Source of the DNA: Clostridia bacterium
GTDB lineage: Bacteria; Bacillota; TC1; UBA5767
Reading direction: 5' to 3'
DNA length: 64,000 bases
NCBI GenBank assembly: GCA_016887505.1
Contig: CP069393.1
Location: forward strand, 1,288,001 to 1,352,000
Shown: piece after piece, positions 33,264-41,402 of the stretch
How positions within the stretch are numbered: the stretch's first letter is position 1
How the letters are laid out: every line of letters starts with the position of its first letter
The notes under the pieces: generated by a model
The model's database searches: none
Told to the model about the DNA's origin: nothing
What the model saw: only the letters and a program-made list of their open reading frames with translations
Program-made: the position numbers and the translations under genes

Positions 33264-33998
33264 ATGGAACAAGAAAACAAATATCCCATTACCACAAATT
33301 TCTCCTACTTTAACCAAGACGGTATCCTTAAGCCTTACGGCTACCAACACCTATTGGCACAGCTGGTCGACCGACACCTAGAAGCCATCGGTATGAATAT
33401 GGAAAGCACTATGAAATATGGCTTGGGTTGGGTACTCCGATCAATCACCATAGATATAAAGGAACAAATTCCTCGAGGTTTTGATCTTGTTGGTAAAACC
33501 TGGTATGCACAACGTAAAGGCCCTTACTTTCGGCGAGAATATCAATTATATGACCGTGAAGGTAACCTTCTTCTTAACGCAAGTAGCTATTCCATACTAT
33601 TGGATCTCAAAAACCGGACTATCTTTCGCCAACATGAATTGCCCTTTTCATTTCAAGATCCTACAGAAATATTATTATTAGATGCCAAACCAAGTTTCAA
33701 GGCCAAGGGAGATTATGGCAGCATACAGAAAAGATGCATTAGAGCTAGCCACATCGATGGTATGGGACATGTTAACAATTGTAGATATGGCGAATTTGCC
33801 TATGACAGTTTACCAGTTCACTTTAGGGATAATCTAAACCAATTAAAACATTTAGAATTCTATTTCCAAGCCGAAATGAAACAAGAAGACACCTTTACTA
33901 TGGAACAAAAAGTTGAACAATCCGAGGTCTTTCTACGTGGAGTATTGGATGGTAATACAAAAAGCTCCTTCGACGTTATTATGGGATTTCAGTCCTAA
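33264..33998 (+). CDS. Acyl-ACP thioesterase (FatA-like)
   Basis: This 244-residue double-hotdog protein hydrolyses acyl-ACP to free fatty acid. The N-terminal hotdog contains YGYQHLLAQLVDRHLEAIG and GWVLRSITIDI. The second contains RASHIDGMGHVNNCRYGEF, matching the conserved D-x-N-x-HVNN-x-x-Y motif near the active site, though the usual Asn before HVNN is replaced by Gly-Met-Gly here. ATG 33264 is used because AAAGGAACGAG precedes it; a TTG 57 bases upstream has no site. It is monocistronic. The role in lipid turnover is inferred from the family. Confidence 0.88.
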   Translation: MEQENKYPITTNFSYFNQDGILKPYGYQHLLAQLVDRHLEAIGMNMESTMKYGLGWVLRSITIDIKEQIPRGFDLVGKTWYAQRKGPYFRREYQLYDREGNLLLNASSYSILLDLKNRTIFRQHELPFSFQDPTEILLLDAKPSFKAKGDYGSIQKRCIRASHIDGMGHVNNCRYGEFAYDSLPVHFRDNLNQLKHLEFYFQAEMKQEDTFTMEQKVEQSEVFLRGVLDGNTKSSFDVIMGFQS

Positions 33999-34035
33999 CA
34001 TCGATTATTTTGATTTTCAAAAACATTCTTTATAT

Positions 34036-34077
34036 AGAACAAACAGCGGATGCTTTAAAGCATCCGCTGTTTGTTCT
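34036..34077. terminator. Bidirectional terminator, perfect 21-bp inverted repeat
   Basis: Twenty-one bases on each side pair without mismatch and without an intervening loop. It lies between the thioesterase stop and the convergent lipoprotein stop and carries T-rich and A-rich shoulders. Confidence 0.9.
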
Positions 34078-34125
34078 TCTAATATATCTGTCAACATATC
34101 TTTCTTCTATTCAAATATAAACGCC

Positions 34126-34920
34126 CTACTCATCCATGCCTTCCATACCTTCCATGCCTTCAGTCATATCTTCAAACATAGAACTCATATCCATTATGTC
34201 AGCATCTGCCGGCAATTCAAACATATCATCAGAGATTTTATCTGTACTGAAATTGGTAACCAACATAGTAAAGCTTTCCTCTTCCGTAGCACCCTCACTT
34301 ACCACTTTCAAAGGAAAACCATATTCTGGATGCAACCAAAACGTCGTCATACTTCCATCTTCAGGATCCTTCATCTCAGCTACAGGGCAATTAAAGCCTT
34401 CATATTCTTCATAGCCAATAAAATTCATATTGTCCGCAGAATCATCTTCCGTAAAACTATCCATACTCGGAGCTCCACCTGCCTCTCCAGTAGCATCTTC
34501 GCTATCTATCGGAGTCTTCATAAACTGTCCTCCAATAGTACCCATGTACATGAATTCCCCATCCGATATCATTAGAGTTTCCTGCCCATCAGCTTCGCCT
34601 TCCATGCGATTTTTATCACCCTTCATGTAGAAAGACATAGCTCCTTGTTCCACACCTGCAGAAGAAAAACTCACATCATAAGAATACTCATCTAATTCTT
34701 CAGAACGTCTAAATAAATTGGATAAAGACTCATTATCACTGATTAAATCAGCTTCAGGTTCAGCAACTGGTTCCTCGGCAACAGGCTCCTCAACCATTGG
34801 TTCCTCTGCTGGTTCTTCTGCTGGTGTATCGTTGCTAGAACAAGCAGGCACCAACGCCAACAGCAAAATTATTGCAAAAATGCTTAATCTTGTTAACCAC
34901 ACATTTCTTCTAATCATCAT
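34126..34920 (-). CDS. Lipoprotein, DUF4412/LolA-like
   Basis: This 264-residue surface lipoprotein has a signal peptide ending in lipobox LVPAC and a linker of repeated EEPVAE/EEPMVE units (about 30-60). The mature domain shows SFYMKGDKNRMEGEADGQE, TFWLHPEYGFPLKVV and DKISDDMFELPAD. This is the pattern of DUF4412 and LolA-type beta-sheet proteins that wrap hydrophobic ligands. The tail repeats EGMEGMEGMDE. Ligand and role are unknown. AAAGGAAAAA lies directly before tandem ATG codons. Confidence 0.85.
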   Translation of the reverse strand: MMIRRNVWLTRLSIFAIILLLALVPACSSNDTPAEEPAEEPMVEEPVAEEPVAEPEADLISDNESLSNLFRRSEELDEYSYDVSFSSAGVEQGAMSFYMKGDKNRMEGEADGQETLMISDGEFMYMGTIGGQFMKTPIDSEDATGEAGGAPSMDSFTEDDSADNMNFIGYEEYEGFNCPVAEMKDPEDGSMTTFWLHPEYGFPLKVVSEGATEEESFTMLVTNFSTDKISDDMFELPADADIMDMSSMFEDMTEGMEGMEGMDE

Positions 34921-35098
34921 TTTTTCCTTTCTATATTCACATTCAATTTATATTAACATTATAGTACATGTCATTCATAAAATACAGTCTCATGGAGTTT
35001 TCAACCCAAAAGAGTTAACCACTTCACCAAATAGAGGATATTCTTGGCATAAGATAGAATTTTAACAAGAGGTTTCAAGCCGGATTGGAGCATAGATT

Positions 35099-36016
35099 AT
35101 GATACATCTTTATGGTAACACCTATATGAGTGAAGGACACCTCACCTTGGGAGCATACCTCCTTGGCAATGAAGCACTCCTTATCGATTCCGGTTGCGAC
35201 CGGAACTACCTCTTAAACGAAATTAAAGATTTAGAGCTTATAGATATCAAATATATCTTTAACACGCATGCACACGTCGACCATTGTGGAGGCAACCACT
35301 ACCTGCAACATGAGCGGCGTAGCACCATCCTAGCTCCCAGAATTGAAGCAGATTTTATAGAGTATCCACATCTAAAAGATATCTATCTCTATGGATTTAC
35401 ATCCAAAAATCTCCTTATTCGGAAGTCCAAATACGCTGAGCCCTCCATTGTTTACAAGAAGATTACAATAGACGAAGGTAAGGATGGTATTCCATACCAA
35501 TTGATGAAAATACTATTTCGAGAATATGAGACATACTTTTCTTTTTTACGCCTGAAAGGGCATTCACCCAACATGATGGGCATCATCACGCCAGATAACA
35601 TCGCCTTTCTAGGAGATGCTCTTTTGGATAAATCCACCTTAGCTCATAATCAGCTAATGTATATCTACAACCTAGGAGACCATCTATACACTCTTTATAT
35701 GTTGGAAAAACTAGAAGCAAAAGCATATGTCATCTCACATGGTGGTTGCTACAATGAAATCCAGATGCTGATTACAGCCAACCGCGAACACCTTTTAAAC
35801 ACGTTAGAACAAATTCACAGTGCCACCAAAGACCGTGGTAGTATGACACTTGATCAACTTCACGGACAACTATTTACCTCACTCGGTCTTAACGAGAATC
35901 AAATCACCCAAGCTCTCAACAGAAGCACCATCAGAGCACATCTTTATTATCTGCAGGAACAAGGCCGCATCACGTCCTTCGCGGAAGATGGTGTGGAATA
36001 CATCCAAGCCCTATAG
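35099..36016 (+). CDS. Metallo-beta-lactamase-fold hydrolase
   Basis: This 305-residue protein has the metal-binding motif THAHVDHCGG near residue 60, a further His in LKGHSPNMMGI and the Asp in FLGDALLD. These give a complete two-metal site of the glyoxalase II type. The last 80 residues form a helical domain (LDQLHGQLFTSLG, then RAHLYYLQEQGRI) resembling the winged-helix tail of similar clostridial MBL proteins. GGAG lies nine bases before ATG 35099. The substrate is not identifiable. Confidence 0.9.
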   Translation: MIHLYGNTYMSEGHLTLGAYLLGNEALLIDSGCDRNYLLNEIKDLELIDIKYIFNTHAHVDHCGGNHYLQHERRSTILAPRIEADFIEYPHLKDIYLYGFTSKNLLIRKSKYAEPSIVYKKITIDEGKDGIPYQLMKILFREYETYFSFLRLKGHSPNMMGIITPDNIAFLGDALLDKSTLAHNQLMYIYNLGDHLYTLYMLEKLEAKAYVISHGGCYNEIQMLITANREHLLNTLEQIHSATKDRGSMTLDQLHGQLFTSLGLNENQITQALNRSTIRAHLYYLQEQGRITSFAEDGVEYIQAL

Positions 36017-36117
36017 ACAATTCTTACTGCTTAAACGATAAATCATTCCCCTTAGTTCAAAACTTTCTTCAATATATTACCACCTTTCATAATCTAGATA
36101 TTTTTCTGACGATAATT

Positions 36118-36360
36118 ATGCGCCTTTGGTTCCAATTGAAGATACACAAATACGATCCGGGCAAGCTATATACTTTTTATTATTGTATCTTATCAGACAG
36201 GTACCCTTATCAATACTTCTCCTCTATCAAATCCATAATCATAGATTCAGGGCACCTTTTGGAAGCTATTTCATTCAATCGGGCAAGCCAGAAAATCTAT
36301 AAGCTAGGAACAAACGTCCATCTCGATGTGGAACCATCCTCACTTCATATATTGAATTAG
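36118..36360 (+). pseudogene. Possible gene remnant with MOP/TOBE-like tail
   Basis: In the 444-base gap between the MBL and PHP genes one frame of 80 codons has a protein-like end: IDSGHLLEAISFNRASQKIY then LGTNVHLDVEPSSLHILN. That resembles the C-terminal TOBE/MOP domain of molybdate or tungstate ABC ATPases. No ribosome site precedes ATG 36118, and nothing upstream encodes an ATPase. It is best read as a decayed fragment, tentatively. The rest of the gap is AT-rich without features. Confidence 0.25.
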
Positions 36361-36381
36361 CACATGCATTCAACCAACAAT

Positions 36382-36433
36382 TTAAGCTGTTGCAAGGTGG
36401 TGTAACTACTCCACTACGCAACAGCTTAATTTT
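36382..36433. terminator. Long inverted repeat, probable terminator
   Basis: TTAAGCTGTTGC (36382-36393) pairs with GCAACAGCTTAA (36418-36429), with an inner GTGG/CCAC stem. TTTT follows on the plus strand. It lies between converging reading directions, just beyond the PHP gene stop. Confidence 0.7.
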
Positions 36434-36460
36434 ACTTTACTCAATATTTTATATAACTTT

Positions 36461-37114
36461 TTAACCAACCATTTCCCTGCCAGATTCAATGTATGTCTCA
36501 ATATCTTGGTAGCACCCATTGATGTACGCCATGGGATGAATTTGCTTAGTTCGAATCGCTTCCACCAAATCTTCACTAGTCCTCACGCCATCAGGAAACC
36601 ACGTGGCAAAAGTACCCAGTTTATGTTCATAATGTGCATCAGAAGCTCCTGAAACAGGTAAGTCAATAGATTCCGCTACCTTAAGGGCCCTCATATTATT
36701 CATATAACCTGTAGAACCATTAAACGCTTCTATTGCACCTAACTGGTTCACACTCATTAGATAGTCTTTTAATCCTCTATTATTATTTCTATATGGATGA
36801 GCAGCAATCGTAGTACCACCTGCCCTCTTCACAGTATCCAGTAATTGTTGTGCTGGTATACGATAGGCAGGGACTTCATCTAAACCAAAACATAGAATGT
36901 CTCCGAGATCACTGTATACCTCTGCCCCCACAATTATTGGAAAATCCAATTCTTTCGCCACATATTTTGCTAACGGTGCTATCCCATTACTTTCATGATC
37001 GGTAATACAAATACCATGTAAGCCCAATTGCTTAGACCTGCTAACAATCTGCAAAAGACCCAATTCGCTGTCCTTTGAAAATGTTTTCTCATGTATGTGC
37101 GTGTCTATAATCAA
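36461..37114 (-). CDS. PHP-domain phosphoesterase
   Basis: This 217-residue PHP family protein starts at a TTG (37114), chosen because GGGAGG sits eight bases upstream while an in-frame ATG further up overlaps that site. Metal-binding motifs are DTHIHEKTF (motif 1), ICITDHESNG (motif 2), AHPYRN (motif 3) and GASDAHYEHKLG (motif 4). Such proteins hydrolyse phosphate esters such as nucleoside 3',5'-bisphosphates or short oligonucleotides with a trinuclear metal centre. The exact substrate is unknown. It is monocistronic. Confidence 0.9.
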   Translation of the reverse strand: MIIDTHIHEKTFSKDSELGLLQIVSRSKQLGLHGICITDHESNGIAPLAKYVAKELDFPIIVGAEVYSDLGDILCFGLDEVPAYRIPAQQLLDTVKRAGGTTIAAHPYRNNNRGLKDYLMSVNQLGAIEAFNGSTGYMNNMRALKVAESIDLPVSGASDAHYEHKLGTFATWFPDGVRTSEDLVEAIRTKQIHPMAYINGCYQDIETYIESGREMVG

Positions 37115-37284
37115 AATATTTCGCCTCCCAAACAACCTGAGTATATTCTATAGGACCTACTCTCAAGATGATAGAGGATAACTCATTGAATCTTTTTATG
37201 CTTTGCGACCTCATATAAAGTAACCTTATTCCTCCCATCTTTCATCTGATATGTCCCTCTATCTTTTAGAAAAACCTCGAATAA

Positions 37285-37313
37285 TTGCCTATTTTGCCCA
37301 CATCTCCTATGAT
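37285..37313 (+). promoter_or_regulatory. Promoter of the XdhC-family gene
   Basis: TTGCCT (37285-37290), 17 bases, TATGAT (37308-37313), about 37 bases before the start codon. Confidence 0.75.
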
Positions 37314-37349
37314 AGTATTAATCTTAATACATCAATAAAGGAGAAATAC

Positions 37350-38390
37350 ATGTACGAATCAATATATGCCCAACTTGTAGAATCTCAAAAAAATGGGATT
37401 AACGCAGCCTTGGTCACAAAACTAATGCAAGAGCCCAACGGCAGCAAGCAAATTCTTAGCAAAAGACTTTTTATAGATGGAGAGCAGTCCTCCCTTCCAT
37501 GTGAAGAACAAGGCCTCGTCACGCAAACGCTAAAACAAGGGCGAGCTCTTTGGAATACTAAACTTGATGGCACTAGTATCTGGATTGAACCCTACGTTCA
37601 AAAACCTCGTCTCATCATTTTAGGTGCTGGTCATATTTCTAAACCTTTGGTGGCTATCGCTTCCATGGTCTCTTTCGATTGCGTGGTCGCCGATGACCGG
37701 CCTTCCTTCGCCAACCGGAATCGCTTCCCCGATGCCAAAGAAATTCTTTGCGACAGTTTCGAAAATATGCTTCATAGCCTTCAGATTGGTCCAGCAGACC
37801 TCGTAATCAGCATCACACGTGGTCACCGTCATGACGAACTATGTCTTAGAAAAGCTCTACCACAAAATCCTGCCTTCCTAGGCATGATTGGCTCCAAAAG
37901 ACGTGTTAAATTAATGAAAGAAATCCTTCTAGCAGACGGATTCAGCAAAGACGCTCTAGATAAACTCCATGCCCCCATTGGACTCGATATTGCCGCTGCT
38001 ACGCCAGAAGAAATAGCTGTGGCCATCGTAGCACAACTCATAGAAGAAAGGCGCAAAAAACTTTTATCTTCGAGTTGGGCTGATCTCGACAAAGATATGC
38101 TTACATCACTTGCTGAAGATACTAGTCAACGCAAGGCACTAGTCAGCATCATCTCTTCCAAGGGAAGCGTACCTAGAAAAGTGGGTGCCAAAATGCTGGT
38201 TCTCGAAGATTCCAGAATTCTTGGAACCATTGGAGGAGGATGTGCTGAAGCCGCCATCATACAAAAAGCTAGACGTTTTCAAGACCCCGGAACCTACTTC
38301 ATTGAGCGCATAGATATGACCAATGAAGTAGCCGAAGAAGAAGGCATGGTTTGCGGCGGCATCATGGATGTCCTCTTAGAGTTTATCTAG
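37350..38390 (+). CDS. XdhC/CoxI-family molybdoenzyme maturation factor
   Basis: The protein is 346 residues from ATG 37350 (AAAGGAGAAATAC upstream). An N-terminal segment (about 1-80) looks like a degenerate XdhC_CoxI domain. A Rossmann-type XdhC_C domain (about 85-235) follows, with LIILGAGHISKPLV and GMIGSKRR. A complete XdhC_CoxI domain (about 255-346) ends the protein, with GSVPRKVGAKMLV, GTIGGGC and EGMVCGG. Domain order is thus reversed relative to classic XdhC. XdhC binds and sulfurates molybdenum cofactor before insertion. No molybdoenzyme or cofactor gene lies in the window. Confidence 0.9.
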   Translation: MYESIYAQLVESQKNGINAALVTKLMQEPNGSKQILSKRLFIDGEQSSLPCEEQGLVTQTLKQGRALWNTKLDGTSIWIEPYVQKPRLIILGAGHISKPLVAIASMVSFDCVVADDRPSFANRNRFPDAKEILCDSFENMLHSLQIGPADLVISITRGHRHDELCLRKALPQNPAFLGMIGSKRRVKLMKEILLADGFSKDALDKLHAPIGLDIAAATPEEIAVAIVAQLIEERRKKLLSSSWADLDKDMLTSLAEDTSQRKALVSIISSKGSVPRKVGAKMLVLEDSRILGTIGGGCAEAAIIQKARRFQDPGTYFIERIDMTNEVAEEEGMVCGGIMDVLLEFI

Positions 38391-38416
38391 TACAGTAGCT
38401 CTTGAACAACCCAAAT

Positions 38417-38468
38417 AACAAAGCGCTAGGATTTTCTGCTCTTAGGCAGATCATCCTAGCGCTTCTTT
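38417..38468. terminator. Bidirectional terminator between XdhC-family gene and recD2
   Basis: AAGCGCTAGGAT (38421-38432) pairs with ATCCTAGCGCTT (38453-38464), with an inner TCTGC/GGCAGA stem. It sits between two converging genes. Confidence 0.85.
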
Positions 38469-38479
38469 GTCTAATTATT

Positions 38480-40618
38480 CTACTGCAACATTTCCTGCAA
38501 CCTAATCTTAAGTGTAGTATTGCGTTTTTTCACATCATTCGTTGAAATAGCCCGTTTTAGTGCCTTATTTTCACCTAATAGAATCATCAGCTTTTCGGCT
38601 CGAGTAATGGCAGTATACACCAAATTTCTCTGAAGCATCATGTAGTGAGACATCGTAAGTGGTGTAATCACCACCGGATACTCTGAACCTTGAGACTTAT
38701 GTATGGTAACAGCATAGGCCAAAACCAACTCATCTAAATCACCCATATCATAAATCAGCTCATCTCCAGAAAAATCAATCATCATCTGCTTCGTATCAAG
38801 GTCTATATCACTTATGGTTCCTATATCTCCATTAAACACCTTTTTCTCATAGTTGTTGCGGATCTGCATCACCCGGTCATGCAGGCGGTATTCCGTCTGT
38901 CCAAAGACAATTTTTTTATTCTCTGGGTTGAGCACTTCCTGTAGTTCTTTGTTCAAATTTTTAGCACCCAAGTCTCCTTTTTGCATCGGAGTCAATACTT
39001 GAATATCCCGCAAGGGATCCAACTTATACCGTTTGGGTAGTCTCCTAGAGACTAAGTCCTTTATGGTTAAAAGTATTTTTTTGCTATCCTTCTCCTCCAG
39101 AAAAAAGAAGTCGTTCATCAGCTCGGGACCCTTGCCAATCATCTCCCCACGATTAACCCGGTGAGCATTTTCTGTTATGGCAGACATCTTTGCTTGTCTA
39201 AAAATACGTTCCAAACAAATTACATCAACCATCTCAGAATCAATAAAATCTCGAAGGACATTGCCCGGCCCCACCGAAGGAAGCTGATCAATATCTCCTA
39301 CCAAAATCAAGGTTGCTGTATCTGGTAAAGCCTTAAGGACCGTAAACATGAGTGGTAAATCTACCATGGATGCCTCATCCACTATCAGAGTGTCACACTC
39401 CAAGGGATTTTCTTCGTTCTTTTGGAATCCTTCAGCTGGACTAAATTCCAGTAGTCGGTGTATGGTTGAAGCTTTCTTTCCCGTCGTCTCAGTCATACGT
39501 TTGGCCGCACGTCCCGTTGGAGCCGCCAACAGAATGGACCGTTTGCTCATCTCAAGCGCTCGAATGATGCCCATAACCGTAGTTGTCTTACCTGTTCCAG
39601 GGCCTCCTGTGAGTACCATTAAACGGCTCGCAAGGCTCATACGAATACCTGACAATTGGATATCGTCATAGAGAATACCGGATGTTTGACTGACTTTTTC
39701 AACCACTTCAACTTCATCCACTGAAAAATGAATTGGTCTCGCTTTCATCATTTCCTCAATTCTCTGCTTGATTCCCACCTCACAATGATAAAGATAGGGA
39801 AGATAGAATAAATCATCATAGTCAGATATGATAATCTTTTCCCTTGCTAAATGGCGGACCTCGCCTTCCACCATTTCCACTCCAACTTCAAGCACCCTAG
39901 CTGCTTGCCCTGATAGTTCCTCGAAAGTAGCATAGCAATGTCCAGACTTGCTCATTTCTTCCAGAACAAAGAAAACACCCGCTCGAATACGTGCTTCCGA
40001 TTCATTGCCTATGCCCATGCTGCGCGCTAGCTTATCTGCCAGAGTAAAGCCAATTCCCCATACATCTTGAATAAGGTCATAGGGGTTATTCTTCACCTTT
40101 CGGATGCTATCGTTGCCATATGCTTTATAAATCTTTACAGCATAGGCTGGTGATACGCCATATCCCTGCAGAAAGATCATTACATTCTTAATTTCCTTTT
40201 GGTCATTCCAGGCTTTGGTAATCTTAGATATTTTCTTCTTACCTATACCGTCAATTTGCAGCAACCGTTCTGGGTTTTCTTCAATAATTGAAATCGTCTC
40301 CAGCCCAAATGCTTCCACAATTTTATGAGCATTAACTTTTCCAATCCCCTGAATCAAACCACTACCCAAATAACGTTCTAGTCCCTTCAAACTAGCAGGC
40401 ATCTTTTCTACCATGGAAATTACTTTAAACTGTCGGCCATACCGACTTTCAGCATAGTCCCCTTCTAATAGAAACTCAGCACCCGCAACCGGATTGGAAA
40501 AGATGCCCGTAGCCGTAAATGCTTCCTCAGTTTCCTCATCTTGCATACGCAAAACGCAGAATCCTGTTTCCAAATTGTAGTATACTATTCTCTCTATGAC
40601 TGCTTTTTTCTTTTCCAT
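38480..40618 (-). CDS. recD2: RecD2-type ATP-dependent DNA helicase
   Basis: This 712-residue SF1B 5'-3' helicase starts at ATG 40618, with AGGTGGC upstream; an earlier in-frame ATG lacks a site. An N-terminal OB fold (about 1-75) precedes helix-hairpin-helix repeats (about 80-215), with GSGLIQGIGKVNAHKI and QIDGIGKKKISKI. The motor domain has Walker A GGPGTGKT at 338-345, LIVDEASMVD (motif II), LVGDIDQLPSVGPG (motif III) and the C-terminal IHKSQGSEYP and VYTAITRAE. The RecBC partners are absent, as usual for RecD2. It acts in repair and replication-fork maintenance. Confidence 0.95.
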   Translation of the reverse strand: MEKKKAVIERIVYYNLETGFCVLRMQDEETEEAFTATGIFSNPVAGAEFLLEGDYAESRYGRQFKVISMVEKMPASLKGLERYLGSGLIQGIGKVNAHKIVEAFGLETISIIEENPERLLQIDGIGKKKISKITKAWNDQKEIKNVMIFLQGYGVSPAYAVKIYKAYGNDSIRKVKNNPYDLIQDVWGIGFTLADKLARSMGIGNESEARIRAGVFFVLEEMSKSGHCYATFEELSGQAARVLEVGVEMVEGEVRHLAREKIIISDYDDLFYLPYLYHCEVGIKQRIEEMMKARPIHFSVDEVEVVEKVSQTSGILYDDIQLSGIRMSLASRLMVLTGGPGTGKTTTVMGIIRALEMSKRSILLAAPTGRAAKRMTETTGKKASTIHRLLEFSPAEGFQKNEENPLECDTLIVDEASMVDLPLMFTVLKALPDTATLILVGDIDQLPSVGPGNVLRDFIDSEMVDVICLERIFRQAKMSAITENAHRVNRGEMIGKGPELMNDFFFLEEKDSKKILLTIKDLVSRRLPKRYKLDPLRDIQVLTPMQKGDLGAKNLNKELQEVLNPENKKIVFGQTEYRLHDRVMQIRNNYEKKVFNGDIGTISDIDLDTKQMMIDFSGDELIYDMGDLDELVLAYAVTIHKSQGSEYPVVITPLTMSHYMMLQRNLVYTAITRAEKLMILLGENKALKRAISTNDVKKRNTTLKIRLQEMLQ

Positions 40619-40831
40619 ATGCCACCTAAATTTTTTAGTTAATCGCGCAAGGGCCAAAGAATACTTAACCTGAACATTTCTTCCACTAGTTGATCAAACC
40701 GTCTCTAGCAACCCTTATCCGCTAGTGGTGAACCATCCCTTATCATGAATTTAAATATATCGTACCACATTCTTAAGGATAAGTTCGTGATAAATATTAC
40801 TAAATATTCAAGTTAGTACAAAAAATGCTAG

Positions 40832-40864
40832 AAAAAAAGTGGAACGACACAGTCATCCCACTTT
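40832..40864 (-). terminator. Terminator of the purL-lapA unit
   Basis: AAAGTGG (40836-40842) pairs with CCACTTT (40858-40864) with an inner CGAC/GTC stem. Seven T follow on the minus strand. Confidence 0.8.
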
Positions 40865-40898
40865 CATCAAACACATAATCATTTGTCACGCAGAATAC

Positions 40899-41339
40899 CT
40901 ATTCTTCAGAAAGCTCATCCTGAATAGAGTTCTTTTCCGGTGCCAATTTATCCACTTCTTTTTCCAACTGTTCTAGGCGTCTCTTAAGCTCAATGTTCTC
41001 CACTTCTTTGACTTCTAGATTCCTTTTGGCATTTTCCACCTCAGCTACAGAATCTTTTTCCACACTCTGTAACTTCTCTTGGCGACTTGCTTCCAAGGCA
41101 CTTGCTTTTTCCAGCAACTTGTTGGCTTTCTTGAGTTCTCTCTTCATACTAATTACGCGCACACCCATGAAGAAGAAGGAAATCAAGGCTCCGGCTAAAG
41201 CTGCTGCCAAAATAATTACCGTCAAACTAATGGGTACAAAACTCAAATTAAACAACTTAAGACTTATATCCAATGGGTTTTGACTGGCAAACAGGGCAAC
41301 TACTAATGAAAGGATCAATCCGAATATCCAAAAAAACAT
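40899..41339 (-). CDS. LapA-like membrane protein (DUF1049) with coiled coil
   Basis: This 146-residue protein begins with two membrane segments (about 1-20 and 37-58) around the SQNPLDISLKLF loop typical of LapA/DUF1049. The segments are followed by a long charged coiled coil (about 65-140) rich in Glu and Lys. In other bacteria LapA works with LapB in envelope assembly; here the partner is absent and the role open. It follows purL on the same strand by 63 bases and may share its message. Confidence 0.85.
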   Translation of the reverse strand: MFFWIFGLILSLVVALFASQNPLDISLKLFNLSFVPISLTVIILAAALAGALISFFFMGVRVISMKRELKKANKLLEKASALEASRQEKLQSVEKDSVAEVENAKRNLEVKEVENIELKRRLEQLEKEVDKLAPEKNSIQDELSEE

Positions 41340-41402
41340 AATTCACACTCCTTTTCTTTTCCGTCATACTCTTAATTTCTTGTTTTAGGTCCAGTTTCCT
41401 GC

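Noticed and set aside
33913-34575. 220-codon plus-strand frame opposite the DUF4412-like lipoprotein
   Set aside because: Antisense shadow; the minus-strand gene has a lipobox, ribosome site and terminator.
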